Origin: Bryobacter sp964387685
Lineage (GTDB): Bacteria; Acidobacteriota; Terriglobia; Bryobacterales; Bryobacteraceae
Reading direction: 5' to 3'
Assembly: GCA_964387685.1 (NCBI GenBank)
Contig: CAYLXK010000010.1
Coordinates: 115,828-179,827, forward strand
DNA: 64,000 nt
Part shown: positions 46,954 to 54,924 of the stretch, one piece after another
How the letters are laid out: each line of letters opens with the position of its first letter
How positions within the stretch are numbered: position 1 is the first letter of the stretch
Made by a program: the position numbers and the translations under genes
Notes under the pieces: generated by a model
What the model saw: only the letters and a program-made list of their open reading frames with translations
Database searches by the model: none
What the model was told of the DNA's origin: nothing

Positions 46954-47829
46954 ATGAAATGCGACCTGCACGTTCACACGTGGCATTCGGGCATGTGCAC
47001 GATCCCATTTCTGCGTCATATCTGCCGTGAATGCTACACCCCGGCCGCCGAACTCTACGAGCGCCTCAAGCGTCGCGGCATGGGCCTGGTTACGGTGACC
47101 GACCACGACTCCATCGACGCCGCCGAAGAGCTTCGCCGCTTCCCGGACTTCTTTTTGAGCGAAGAAGTGACGGCCACTCTGCCGAGCGGCACCGAAGCCC
47201 ACGTGGGCGTATATGACATTTCCGAGCGACATCATCTCGATCTCATGGAGCGCCGCGACGATATGCCGCGCTTCCTGGCCTATTTGGAAGAGCAAAATTT
47301 AGTCTACTCGATCAATCACATGTTTTCCGCCTTAACGGGACGCCGCCGCCAGGACGACTTTGTGTTTTTTGCCGAAAACTTCCCCGCCTTCGAGGTCCAA
47401 AACGGCGCGATGTTGCGCCAAGCCAATCGCGCCGCCCGGCAGGCCGCCCAAGCGCTGGGCCGTATTGGGGTTGGGGGTAGCGACTCCCATGGAATCCTGA
47501 GCCTCGGTCGCGTCTGGACCGATGTACCCGGCGCCCGTAACAAGCAGGAATACTTTGACGGCCTGCGCGCGGGGCGGGCCCAGGTGGAAGGCCGGCACGG
47601 CGACGTATTTGGAATCAGCCGGGAACTATTCACCATCGCGGGCAATCTCTTCCAGCAGAATCCCTGGAGCATTCCGCTTGCGCCGCTAGCGGCCTTGATT
47701 CCGGTGGCCGGATTGGTTAATTATGGATTTGAAGCCACATTTGAAAAAGTGTGGCGCAAACGGTGGCTGGAGGGTGAATTGAACAAGGCCTCCGCCGAAT
47801 GCGTATCCGAGATGGAGGTGGCCGCGTGA
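46954..47829 (+). CDS. PHP-domain phosphoesterase
   Basis: This 291-residue protein has the metal-binding motifs of the PHP superfamily: HVHTWHSG at residues 6-13, TDHDSID near 49, a conserved His in SINHMF near 115, and GGSDSHG near 173. These sites bind three metals in phosphoesterases such as histidinol phosphatase and TrpH. A C-terminal extension with a hydrophobic stretch (PLAPLAALIPVAGLVNYGF) may dock to the membrane. The stop overlaps the PAP2 start by four bases (GTGA). Confidence 0.9.
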   Translation: MKCDLHVHTWHSGMCTIPFLRHICRECYTPAAELYERLKRRGMGLVTVTDHDSIDAAEELRRFPDFFLSEEVTATLPSGTEAHVGVYDISERHHLDLMERRDDMPRFLAYLEEQNLVYSINHMFSALTGRRRQDDFVFFAENFPAFEVQNGAMLRQANRAARQAAQALGRIGVGGSDSHGILSLGRVWTDVPGARNKQEYFDGLRAGRAQVEGRHGDVFGISRELFTIAGNLFQQNPWSIPLAPLAALIPVAGLVNYGFEATFEKVWRKRWLEGELNKASAECVSEMEVAA

Positions 47830-48377
47830 GCGTCATCCCGCAGGTGAAGCATTTTATCGAAGCGCGTGATCACCGCATCATGCGCAAGGTGCACAATTGG
47901 AGCGCCCCGCAATGGGTGCGCTTGTGGATGATCTGCGCCACGCGCGGCGGCGACGGCTGGCTCTGGTACCTGCTCGGGACCCTGGTTTTGATTTTTGGCG
48001 GCACTCAAGGCGTGCTGGCCGTGGGGGCGAGCGTCGTGGCTATCGCCCTGGGCATCGTTTTCTTCCTTTGGGCCAAAAAGATTACCGGCCGCAAGCGCCC
48101 TTGCCACATCACGCCGCATTGCTGGAGCACCCTGCTGCCTCCCGATCAATTCAGCTTCCCTTCCGGGCACACCATCACGGCCTTTGCCGCGATTACTCCT
48201 TTGATGGTGGTCTTTCCGGAATTGCAGGTGGGCCTGGGCTTCTGTGCTCTCTCGATCGCCGCAAGCCGCGTCGTGCTGGGCATGCACTTCCTGAGCGACG
48301 TCGTTGCAGGCGCTGCGGTGGGCAGCCTTTTGGGCTACTTGAGCCTAAGCGGACTTTCTTTCGCCTTCCTCGGCTAA
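47826..48377 (+). CDS. PAP2-family membrane phosphatase
   Basis: This 183-residue membrane protein is a type 2 phosphatidic acid phosphatase. From a GTG at 47826 the three signature motifs are KKITGRKRPC, FPSGHT, and SRVVLGMHFLSDVVAG, with the catalytic His in the second and third motifs. About five helices are present. PAP2 enzymes remove phosphate from lipid phosphates such as undecaprenyl or phosphatidic acid. I chose the GTG because it overlaps the PHP stop, as expected for coupled genes; the frame is open a little further upstream. Confidence 0.92.
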   Translation: MSVIPQVKHFIEARDHRIMRKVHNWSAPQWVRLWMICATRGGDGWLWYLLGTLVLIFGGTQGVLAVGASVVAIALGIVFFLWAKKITGRKRPCHITPHCWSTLLPPDQFSFPSGHTITAFAAITPLMVVFPELQVGLGFCALSIAASRVVLGMHFLSDVVAGAAVGSLLGYLSLSGLSFAFLG

Positions 48378-48410
48378 ACTGGCGCAGAATAGTCGTAGGA
48401 TTAACTCTTT

Positions 48411-49304
48411 TTGCTACGCGCTGTCTTCCTTTACCTGAGCCAGCAGAAAACGCTCCGCCGCTGGATGGAGCATTCCACTTTCGCTAAGCCCCTCACCCGC
48501 CGTTTCGTGGCCGGTAATACGCTGGCCGAGGCCATTAGCGTCTGTGCCAAGCTCAATGCGCAAGGCATCCTCACCACCTTGGACCCGCTGGGCGAAAGCG
48601 TAGCCCTCGAAGCGGAGGCCCTGGCCAGCAGAGAACATGCGCTCGAGGCCTTGCGCGCCATCGCGGCACAGCAGTTAAAGTCCACCATCTCTGTGAAGCT
48701 CACGCAGCTTGGCCTCGACATCGACGAGGGGCTTTGCTTCAACAACGCGCGCCAGCTCGCCGCCTTGGCCCACGAGCTCGGCACCGGCGTTGAATTTGAC
48801 ATGGAGACCAGCGCCCACACCGACCGCACCCTGTCCATCGTGCATCGCCTGCACGCGGAATTCGGCTGTGTGCGCGCCGTGATTCAGGCCTATCTTATGC
48901 GCAGCGAGGCCGACATCCGCCGCTTGAACGAAGCCGGCATTCCGGTGCGGCTGTGCAAGGGAGCCTATTCCGAAGCGCCCGAGATCGCCTTTGCGGAAAA
49001 ACTCCACGTGGACGAAAACTACCGCAAGCTCACCGCGCTCTTGCTGCGCGAGGGCCGCGACCCCGCCATTGCGACGCACGACGACCGCATGGTGGAAGCC
49101 GCGCGGTCCGCCCCCAAGGAATCTTTCGAATACCAGATGCTCTACGGGGTCCGCCGCGACTTGCAGCGCCAATTGCTGGCCGCCGGATACCGCCTGCGCC
49201 TTTACGTACCTTACGGGGAAGCCTGGTATCCCTACTTCATGCGGCGGCTGGCCGAGCGCCCCGCCAACGTGCTTTTCCTCGCGCGGAACTTCTTCAAGAA
49301 TTAA
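48411..49304 (+). CDS. putA: Proline dehydrogenase
   Basis: This 297-residue protein is a monofunctional proline dehydrogenase, which oxidises proline to pyrroline-5-carboxylate with FAD. Family landmarks are VSVKLTQLGLD-like SVKLTQLGLDIDEG, FDMETSAHTDRTL, VRLCKGAYSEAPEIAF, IATHDDRMVEAA, FEYQMLYGVRRDLQRQL and YVPYGEAWYPYFMRRLAERP. The start is a TTG with AGGA ten bases upstream. No P5C dehydrogenase gene is in the window, so that step is encoded elsewhere. The symbol is used loosely because the protein is not the bifunctional PutA. Confidence 0.93.
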   Translation: MLRAVFLYLSQQKTLRRWMEHSTFAKPLTRRFVAGNTLAEAISVCAKLNAQGILTTLDPLGESVALEAEALASREHALEALRAIAAQQLKSTISVKLTQLGLDIDEGLCFNNARQLAALAHELGTGVEFDMETSAHTDRTLSIVHRLHAEFGCVRAVIQAYLMRSEADIRRLNEAGIPVRLCKGAYSEAPEIAFAEKLHVDENYRKLTALLLREGRDPAIATHDDRMVEAARSAPKESFEYQMLYGVRRDLQRQLLAAGYRLRLYVPYGEAWYPYFMRRLAERPANVLFLARNFFKN

Positions 49305-49343
49305 AGCGTCTACACCGATAGAGGAGGAGTAGGTAAAAAGCAC

Positions 49344-49757
49344 ATGAAATGGTGGATCCTCCTGACGGGCAAAGCCCTCTTTCTTCTCCTGCTGCACCTG
49401 GCTCTGATCCTGGGAGTGAATCGTGTAATTCCCGACGGCAAGCTCGGGACCCACTTGCCCTATAGCCTGGCGGTGATGGGCACAGACGTGAGCGTTTTTG
49501 TGGTCGGCTATTTCCTGTGGTTGGACCAGCGCTACCGCTGCCGCACCTGTTTGCGCCGCCTCCTGATGCCCGTGGCGACCGGTAACTTTTCCAAGGCCAC
49601 GCTTTTCGCGCCCCCCAAAATGGAATGGATCTGCGCCTTCGGGCACGGTACCTTGCGAGAGCCCGGCGCACAACTGGGCACTCCCGCGGGCGCGGAATGG
49701 GTCCGGAACGACGATAATTTCTGGAAAGCCTTCGAGGACGCCTGGCGCAAAGACTAA
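49344..49757 (+). CDS. Small membrane protein with a zinc-ribbon-like segment
   Basis: This 137-residue protein has two membrane helices (about 7-25 and 41-59) and then a soluble tail with YRCRTCLRRLLMPV and EWICAFGHGTL, a CxxC...CxxxH pattern that could bind zinc. A strong GAGGAGG precedes the ATG. I do not know its function. A similar wording occurs in small acidobacterial membrane proteins near envelope genes, which is an impression only. Confidence 0.7.
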   Translation: MKWWILLTGKALFLLLLHLALILGVNRVIPDGKLGTHLPYSLAVMGTDVSVFVVGYFLWLDQRYRCRTCLRRLLMPVATGNFSKATLFAPPKMEWICAFGHGTLREPGAQLGTPAGAEWVRNDDNFWKAFEDAWRKD

Positions 49758-49883
49758 CGCCTGCCCCGCCGCGAAAGATAAGAATCAACCGCCCCCCGCC
49801 TTCATCCCTATTTACGACAAGCCCGCCCTAACCAAGCGCGCCATGTTACAAACGCAATTCGTAAATAGAAAGAAGTAAATACC

Positions 49884-50312
49884 ATGACAACCGATAAAAC
49901 TCAGGTGGCTGATATCGTCGATACGGCCGTCGCCGGCGGTTTCCAAACCCTCGTAGCGGCGGTCCAGGCTGCGGGCTTGGTCGAAACCCTGAAAGGTGCG
50001 GGCCCCTTTACTGTCTTCGCGCCAACGGACGAAGCCTTTGCCAAACTGCCCGCGGGCACGGTGGAGAACCTGCTGAAGCCCGAAAACAAAGCCGATCTCG
50101 CGGCTATTCTCACCTACCATGTGGTGGCTGGCAAGGTGCTGGCCGCCGATGTCGTAAAACTCGATTCCGCAAAAACGGTCGAAGGCCGCAGCGTGACGAT
50201 TCAGGTGGTGGATGGGGCCGTGCTGGTGGATGGGGCGAAAGTCGTTAGCCCCGACATCGTCGCCTCCAATGGTGTAATTCATGTTATCGACGCAGTAATT
50301 CTGCCGAAGTAA
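49884..50312 (+). CDS. Fasciclin-domain protein
   Basis: This 142-residue protein is a single fasciclin (FAS1) domain. The FAS1 H1 motif is FTVFAPTDEAFAKLP, the YH motif is LTYHVVAGKVL, and the H2 end is NGVIHVIDAVILPK. Bacterial FAS1 proteins promote adhesion and are often secreted. No signal peptide is visible here: the protein begins MTTDKTQVADIVDTA, so it is either cytoplasmic or exported in another way. It stands alone, with a clear terminator after it. Confidence 0.95.
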   Translation: MTTDKTQVADIVDTAVAGGFQTLVAAVQAAGLVETLKGAGPFTVFAPTDEAFAKLPAGTVENLLKPENKADLAAILTYHVVAGKVLAADVVKLDSAKTVEGRSVTIQVVDGAVLVDGAKVVSPDIVASNGVIHVIDAVILPK

Positions 50313-50331
50313 CTTTCTCTTCCATGAGTTC

Positions 50332-50371
50332 AACAGGCGGGTTTCCTTCAAGGTTCCCGCCTGTTTTTCTT
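50332..50371 (+). terminator. Rho-independent terminator after the fasciclin gene
   Basis: AACAGGCGGG (50332-50341) and CCCGCCTGTT (50356-50365) form a perfect ten-base stem. The loop has a second small CCTT/AAGG stem. A T-tract (TTTTTCTTCT) follows. It begins 20 bases after the fasciclin stop and 54 bases before the next start. Confidence 0.92.
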
Positions 50372-50385
50372 CTAGACTTAAAGTA

Positions 50386-51270
50386 GTGATTGCGATCGTT
50401 GGTGGCGGGCTGGTCGGTCTCTGCTGCGCTTGGGAACTGGTACAGAAAGATCTGGAGGTGGTGCTCTACGACCCCGGACAACCCGGGGCCGAGGCTCGCC
50501 AGAGCGCCAGTTGGGCCGGTGCGGGGATGCTCGCGCCCGACGCCGAATCTTTTGCCTCGCCTCTCTGGAGGCAACGCGCGCGCGCCGCGGCCCTTGGCTA
50601 CGCCTCCTTCCTGGCGCGTCTGGGCGGAGACATCGATTTTCTCCCACCCCGCGAAGTCGATAGCCGCATCCAGGATGGCCATGTAGACCCGCGGGATCTC
50701 ACCCGCGAGCTTCGGCGGCGTCTCGATGGCCGCATTCAAATCGTGCGGCAAGCAGTCCACCGCGTCGAACAAGTTCTTGCCGGCCAGGTTCTCGTTACGG
50801 CGGGCGCTTGGTCCAACGGCATCACGTATCGCGGCGTCGCGCTACCGGAAACCATACCCATCCGCGGCTACATGCTCGCCTGGGATCACGTGCCGCCCGC
50901 TACCCTGGACGCGGTCTTGCACGACGGACCCACCTATATCCTGCAGCGGCGTAGGGGCTTGGTGCTGGCGGGCTCCACCGAGGAAGCCGTGGGATTCGAT
51001 CCCCGCATTGATTGGCAGGCTTTGACCCTCTTGAAGCATCGCGCCCATCGGCTTTTCCCGGCTCTCGAAGGGCGCGAGGCCTCGCAATGCTGGTGGGGCT
51101 TTCGGCCCGGCACTCGCGACGGGCTGCCGCATCTACGACGCCTCGACGAGCGCGTCGTCTTGGCTTACGGCCATTACCGTAACGGCATTCTGCTGGCCCC
51201 TTGGACGGCCCAGTGGGCCGCCGGGGAACTTACCGCCAATAGGGAAACAGTTCCGGTAGCTTCTCTCTAA
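50386..51270 (+). CDS. FAD-dependent amine oxidase (ThiO/glycine oxidase-like)
   Basis: This 294-residue protein starts at a GTG with the FAD-binding IAIVGGGLVGLCCAWEL and resembles ThiO glycine oxidase: SASWAGAGMLAPDAE near 42, VTAGAWSNGI near 140, RRGLVLAGSTEEAVGFD in the middle and LAYGHYRNGILLAPWTA at the end. ThiO makes dehydroglycine for thiamine, or oxidises glycine. No thi genes are near, so the pathway is open. It is shorter than typical ThiO (about 360-370 residues), so part of the middle may be missing. The end overlaps the convergent HipA-like gene by 41 bases. Confidence 0.85.
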   Translation: MIAIVGGGLVGLCCAWELVQKDLEVVLYDPGQPGAEARQSASWAGAGMLAPDAESFASPLWRQRARAAALGYASFLARLGGDIDFLPPREVDSRIQDGHVDPRDLTRELRRRLDGRIQIVRQAVHRVEQVLAGQVLVTAGAWSNGITYRGVALPETIPIRGYMLAWDHVPPATLDAVLHDGPTYILQRRRGLVLAGSTEEAVGFDPRIDWQALTLLKHRAHRLFPALEGREASQCWWGFRPGTRDGLPHLRRLDERVVLAYGHYRNGILLAPWTAQWAAGELTANRETVPVASL

Positions 51271-52081
51271 GGTCTTCCATCAGGCGCGGCACTTTCTCGC
51301 GCCGGCGCAGCAAGGTCTCGCATAGCCTGGGCAATTGCGCCAAATCGGCCTCGTCCAGCCAACTCCCCGGCATGGCCTTAAGCGCCGCGTCGAGCAACGC
51401 CTCGGGAAAAGCCCTGATGCGCTCTAGCCACGGCTCAAAGCTGGCCCAGCCGCGCACCTGCAGGTACACCCGCCGCGTGGGGTAGAGCCCGGCGCCGGGG
51501 CGGTCCGGAAAGTCCCAATACGGTCCGTTGAAGCAAAAGCCGTGATCGATAAAGGAGGTGATCAGGCCCCGCAGGTTGGGATCGATCGCGGCGGGATCCG
51601 GCGCAATTTCCCCTACTTTGGCGCGATAGAAGATGCTTTGGCGCGAGTCCCCGTTGGCGGTCCACTTGTCAAAGAGCAGCACACCCCAGAAGTGCGGCAG
51701 ATTGCGGCATAGCGCGAGCGAGTCCTCGGCAATGAAGTCGTGGACGAGGGTCAGGTTAGGCGGGCCGGGATAGCGCGATCCGAAGTGCCAACCAGCCTCC
51801 GGAGGTTTAAAGGATCGCCCCAGTGTGATGCCCAGGCGTTCGGCCGGGGTGTTCGTTCGCTCGATGAATTCCGGAGTGATCTCAACCACTTCGCCTGCCT
51901 GCGTGGGAATCTTTAAGTGCTCCAGGATACGGCAGGAGAGGAATTCATTAACGAGGATGCGCCGCCCTTGCGGGTTGTTGGAAAACTTGACGACGTAGTG
52001 GTGGCCGTCGGAAGCCTCGAGCAAATGCGTCTGTGCGCCGCCCCGCATGGCGCGCACATACTGAGTGGCGCTTACCGGCAT
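51230..52081 (-). CDS. HipA-like kinase-fold protein
   Basis: This 283-residue protein resembles the short HipA-like group (HipA_2). HHYVVKFSNNPQGRRILVNEF holds an ATP-binding Lys and Glu, LLFDKWTANGDSRQSIF matches the 'D....N.DR' catalytic loop, and SFIDHGFCFNG corresponds to a DFG-like metal-binding motif. These are PI3K/HipA-fold kinases; whether this one phosphorylates an elongation factor, a small molecule or nothing is unknown. There is no HipB-like gene. The start lies 27 bases from the divergent 73-residue gene, and the end overlaps the ThiO-like gene. Confidence 0.8.
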   Translation of the reverse strand: MPVSATQYVRAMRGGAQTHLLEASDGHHYVVKFSNNPQGRRILVNEFLSCRILEHLKIPTQAGEVVEITPEFIERTNTPAERLGITLGRSFKPPEAGWHFGSRYPGPPNLTLVHDFIAEDSLALCRNLPHFWGVLLFDKWTANGDSRQSIFYRAKVGEIAPDPAAIDPNLRGLITSFIDHGFCFNGPYWDFPDRPGAGLYPTRRVYLQVRGWASFEPWLERIRAFPEALLDAALKAMPGSWLDEADLAQLPRLCETLLRRREKVPRLMEDLREKLPELFPYWR

Positions 52082-52108
52082 CTTCGTGCGCTAGACTCGG
52101 AAAGAACC

Positions 52109-52330
52109 ATGTCGGAACCGCAGAATCAAAACCAAGATAGCGCGAAAGAGAATACCAAGGACGAAGTCGCGCTTGAGTTGATGAAGTTTATCGCCGTGCA
52201 AACCGGTTACGGCAAAAGCGGGGGCAGTCAGACCGGCTTCGGCGCCAAAGGCTCCAGTTCTCCCGAGGCCTACGCCGAGTCCCTACTCGAACTCTTCGCT
52301 CGCTGCCGCAGGGTCGTTAAGGGCGAATAG
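52109..52330 (+). CDS. Unknown 73-residue protein
   Basis: A small protein starts at ATG 52109, with AAAGAA upstream. It is hydrophilic and Gln/Ser/Gly-rich at first (MSEPQNQNQDSAKENTKD), then has ELMKFIAVQTGYGKSGG and ends with a helix PEAYAESLLELFARCRRVVKG. There is no signal peptide or membrane segment. I do not recognise it. It is divergent from the HipA-like gene across 27 bases, and its stop overlaps the serine hydrolase gene by 14 bases. The layout suggests a possible partner of the kinase-fold protein, which is inference. Confidence 0.6.
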   Translation: MSEPQNQNQDSAKENTKDEVALELMKFIAVQTGYGKSGGSQTGFGAKGSSSPEAYAESLLELFARCRRVVKGE

Positions 52331-53555
52331 CCGCCACCACTTTTTCGAGCATTTTCCCCGTTCCGTCGCCGTCCGGACCCGGCTTCCATCCCACGCGCGA
52401 CCCGTCGTAGGTGTAGCGCACCGGCAGCCGCGTCAGCGCAGGATCGTACTGCTCTTCCCGCCCGCCCATCTTGTAAATCACCAGGTCCAACGAGGGCACG
52501 ACATAGATCGCATAGCCGCCACTACCGCCCTTCCAAAACGCATCCCTTGGCGCGCCCTTTAGCTGCCCCTGCTCGTTCACATTGAAATTGAAGCTGTGAT
52601 TGTAGTGCGGGTTGTACTTCACCATGCGCCCGCACATCTGGGCGAATTCCGGATCCAGCAACTGCTTCTTTCCCCAGCGCCCCTGGTGCAACATCAAATA
52701 ACCGAAGCGCAGCATATCGGTGGAGCGCACGGCAATGCTGCCGCCGCCGGGGGTGTGGAACATGCGTCCGTTCGCGTCGATGCCGCTCTTTAGTTTCGGC
52801 CGGTACATCGCATAGCCCCACGTCCCAAAGCCTAACGGACCCGTGAGCTTCTTGCGCATGTAGTCTTCCATCTCCATACCCATCATGCGGCGGACCAATA
52901 TCGCGGGGATGTGGCTCATCGCCGTCGAGTACGAGTAACATTCGCCGGGCGCGCACCACAGCGTTTGTTTCAGCGCGAAATCGTCCGTCGTCGACCAGGG
53001 CCCGTTATCGACCGTTGGGTTCTCCCAGGTTTGGCGCGCGCCCCGAATATAAACCGGATTCGTCCCGCGGATCCCAGCCGACATCGACAGTAACTGCCCC
53101 AAGCTAATCTCCGCCTTGCGCGGATCGTCCAGCGGAAAGATCTCCGCGGGCAGGTACTTGGGCGTAAACACCTTCTCGTCGAGCCCATTCGGAAACAGCG
53201 CCGGCTTCTCCTTCAACATCATCCCGGTGGCGACGGTGGTAAAGGCCTTGCCGCAGGAAGCCAATTCCGGCAGCGCCTCCCGATGGCCGCGTCCGAAGTA
53301 CTTCTCATACACCAGATATCCATGGCGCACTACCAGCAGCCCCCCGTGCTGGCTGGTCAGCTTGCCGTACTCCCAGGCTTCATCGAGTTTGGCGACATCG
53401 ATGCCGGTCTTGGCCAGGATTTCCGCCGGGTCCTGGAGAGTCCGCCAGCCACCCTTCGAGTCTGGGGGAGGGAAGTAAGTCTGGGCTAGCAGAGAACCGG
53501 CCAGCGCTAGGATCGAAAAGAAAAGGAGGCTCGCAGTGCGCACGAGCCTCATCAT
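52317..53555 (-). CDS. Exported serine hydrolase (class C beta-lactamase family)
   Basis: This 412-residue protein has a signal peptide (LLFFSILALAGSLLAQ) and the penicillin-binding/beta-lactamase class C fold: the nucleophile Ser with Lys in ASCGKAFT (SxxK; near residue 102), a Tyr motif CYSYSTAMSH near 210, and a late Gly-rich segment KGGSGGYAIYV near 360. Family members are esterases, D-aminopeptidases or beta-lactamases; the sequence alone does not decide. It lies 12 bases upstream of the H1-like gene's end on the same strand. Confidence 0.88.
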   Translation of the reverse strand: MMRLVRTASLLFFSILALAGSLLAQTYFPPPDSKGGWRTLQDPAEILAKTGIDVAKLDEAWEYGKLTSQHGGLLVVRHGYLVYEKYFGRGHREALPELASCGKAFTTVATGMMLKEKPALFPNGLDEKVFTPKYLPAEIFPLDDPRKAEISLGQLLSMSAGIRGTNPVYIRGARQTWENPTVDNGPWSTTDDFALKQTLWCAPGECYSYSTAMSHIPAILVRRMMGMEMEDYMRKKLTGPLGFGTWGYAMYRPKLKSGIDANGRMFHTPGGGSIAVRSTDMLRFGYLMLHQGRWGKKQLLDPEFAQMCGRMVKYNPHYNHSFNFNVNEQGQLKGAPRDAFWKGGSGGYAIYVVPSLDLVIYKMGGREEQYDPALTRLPVRYTYDGSRVGWKPGPDGDGTGKMLEKVVAAIRP

Positions 53556-53567
53556 ATATCGCGGGGT

Positions 53568-54242
53568 CTAGCGCTTTTTGGCGCCGCCTTTTTTGCCCAC
53601 AACCTTTTTCGCCGCTACCTTTTTCGCCATAACTTTCTTAGCCGCTACTTTCTTGGCGGGAACCTTCTTAGCCACTACTTTCTTGGCGGGAACCTTCTTA
53701 GCCGCTACCTTCTTAGCGAGGGCCTTTTTGGCGGGAATCTTCTTGGCTGGCGGTGCTGTTTTCTTTACTGCTTTTTTTACTGCCACTTTTTTCGCCGGCG
53801 CCTTCTTGACGGGGGCCGGAGCTTTTTTCGCCGCGACCTTCTTAGCCGCGACCTTCTTAGCCGCGACCTTTTTCGCCGCCGCCTTCTTAACAGCCGCCTT
53901 CCGCGCCGGGCTCACCTCTGCGGCCAGCGGCGGGTCAATTCCCCTTACGCCGACCTCTTCATCCTCATCATCGTCATCGTTTGCCCCAGCCGGAAAAACA
54001 TCGTCGTCATCCCCGTCCTCTTCTTCCTCGGCAAATACCGCCGCCACCGCCGCCGCGGGAGCAGCCGGAATCGGGCTGACCGTTAACGTAGGGGCCGTCA
54101 GTTCCGCCGACCGCCCACCGTCGTCCAAATCGTCGTCCTCGTCGTAGCTATAGGCCGAGATCTCGTTCTCCACGGCTGTATGCTCTTCCTGATATTCAAA
54201 GTCGTCCTCTTCGGGCGAAACGTATCGGATGCGTTCGAACAT
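53568..54242 (-). CDS. Histone-H1-like Lys/Ala-rich protein with an acidic N-terminal half
   Basis: This 224-residue protein has two opposite halves. The first (about 1-115) is acidic, with EEHTAVENEISAYSYDEDDD, EEEEDGDDDD and DDDDEDEE. The second is a long series of AKKVAAKKVPAKKV units, the pattern of H1-like or AlgP-like nucleoid proteins. It probably binds DNA, with the acidic half shielding or recruiting partners. I chose the ATG at 54242 because MFERIRYVSPEEDD looks like a genuine start; AGGA motifs lie upstream. The frame is open further upstream, where the sequence is not protein-like. Confidence 0.7.
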   Translation of the reverse strand: MFERIRYVSPEEDDFEYQEEHTAVENEISAYSYDEDDDLDDGGRSAELTAPTLTVSPIPAAPAAAVAAVFAEEEEDGDDDDVFPAGANDDDDEDEEVGVRGIDPPLAAEVSPARKAAVKKAAAKKVAAKKVAAKKVAAKKAPAPVKKAPAKKVAVKKAVKKTAPPAKKIPAKKALAKKVAAKKVPAKKVVAKKVPAKKVAAKKVMAKKVAAKKVVGKKGGAKKR

Positions 54243-54334
54243 TCCTGTGTGGTCCTGTGGGAATAGCATATCGTGTAATCGCTTTTCCGCAAGTGCCCAC
54301 GCGGGGAAATTCTCTCCATTCCCTCGCCGTATGG

Positions 54335-54358
54335 CCGGCTTCCGCGAGCCGGTTTTTT
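54335..54358 (+). terminator. Terminator-like hairpin in the RidA leader
   Basis: CCGGCT (54335-54340) and AGCCGG (54347-54352) form a six-base stem with a six-base loop, and TTTTTT follows directly. On the plus strand this looks like a short intrinsic terminator. No plus-strand gene ends nearby. It may end a transcript from upstream or act as an attenuator in the RidA leader. Confidence 0.45.
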
Positions 54359-54369
54359 GGGCCTCGCCG

Positions 54370-54398
54370 TTCTCATCCTGGACAGCTCTCGGTATATT
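54370..54398 (+). promoter_or_regulatory. Candidate promoter of the RidA gene
   Basis: TTCTCA (54370-54375) and TATATT (54393-54398) lie 17 bases apart, 12 bases beyond the terminator-like hairpin, and would start transcription about 60 bases before the RidA ATG. This rests on consensus similarity only. Confidence 0.3.
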
Positions 54399-54462
54399 TA
54401 CGTATCCTCGAAGTATCCGTGCCCGCCCTCTACGGCCCCCGCGCGGACGAAGGAAAACTCTC

Positions 54463-54924
54463 ATGACCCGTACCGCTTTCTTCCGCGGCGCCGCCGCCTC
54501 CCTCGCCGCCTTCTTCGCCAGCGCCTCCGCCCTCCTCGCCCAAGCCGCCGGCCAGCCGCTAACCGGCAAAAAGGTGCACTACAAGGGCGCCAAGCCCGCC
54601 AAGACCCCTCTCTTCAACGGCGCCGTCAGCTACGGCAACCTCCTCTTCATTGCCGGCAAAGGCGCGCACTTCGAAGGCGACATCAAGGCCCACACCAACA
54701 AGGTCCTCGAAGAAATCGAAACCGAGCTCAAGAACGCCGGCTCCTCCATGGACAAAGTCCTCAAGTGCAACGTCTATCTGAATAGCCTCGACGACTACAA
54801 GGCCATGAACGAAGTCTTCCTCGGCCGCTTCGGCGCCGAGCCCCCCGTCCGCACCACCATCGCCGCCGCCGGCGGCATCCCCGGCAATAGCCTCGTCGAG
54901 ATCGACGTCATCGCCTACATCTAG
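54463..54924 (+). CDS. Exported RidA (YjgF/YER057c) family protein
   Basis: This 153-residue protein is a RidA-type protein with a signal peptide. The first 28 residues (FFRGAAASLAAFFASASALLAQ) form an export signal preceded by AGGA upstream of the ATG. RidA landmarks are PLFNGAVSYGNLLFIAGKG, a central LEEIETELKNAGSSMDKVLK and the end PPVRTTIAAAGGIPGNSLVEID with the substrate-binding Arg. RidA hydrolyses reactive enamines and imines. Export is unusual for this family. Almost every codon ends in C or G. Its stop overlaps the terminase nuclease gene by four bases. Confidence 0.92.
   Translation: MTRTAFFRGAAASLAAFFASASALLAQAAGQPLTGKKVHYKGAKPAKTPLFNGAVSYGNLLFIAGKGAHFEGDIKAHTNKVLEEIETELKNAGSSMDKVLKCNVYLNSLDDYKAMNEVFLGRFGAEPPVRTTIAAAGGIPGNSLVEIDVIAYI

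Noticed and set aside
53580..53880. CRISPR-like repeated units
   Set aside because: The units are Lys/Ala codon repeats of the H1-like protein, without spacers of constant length.
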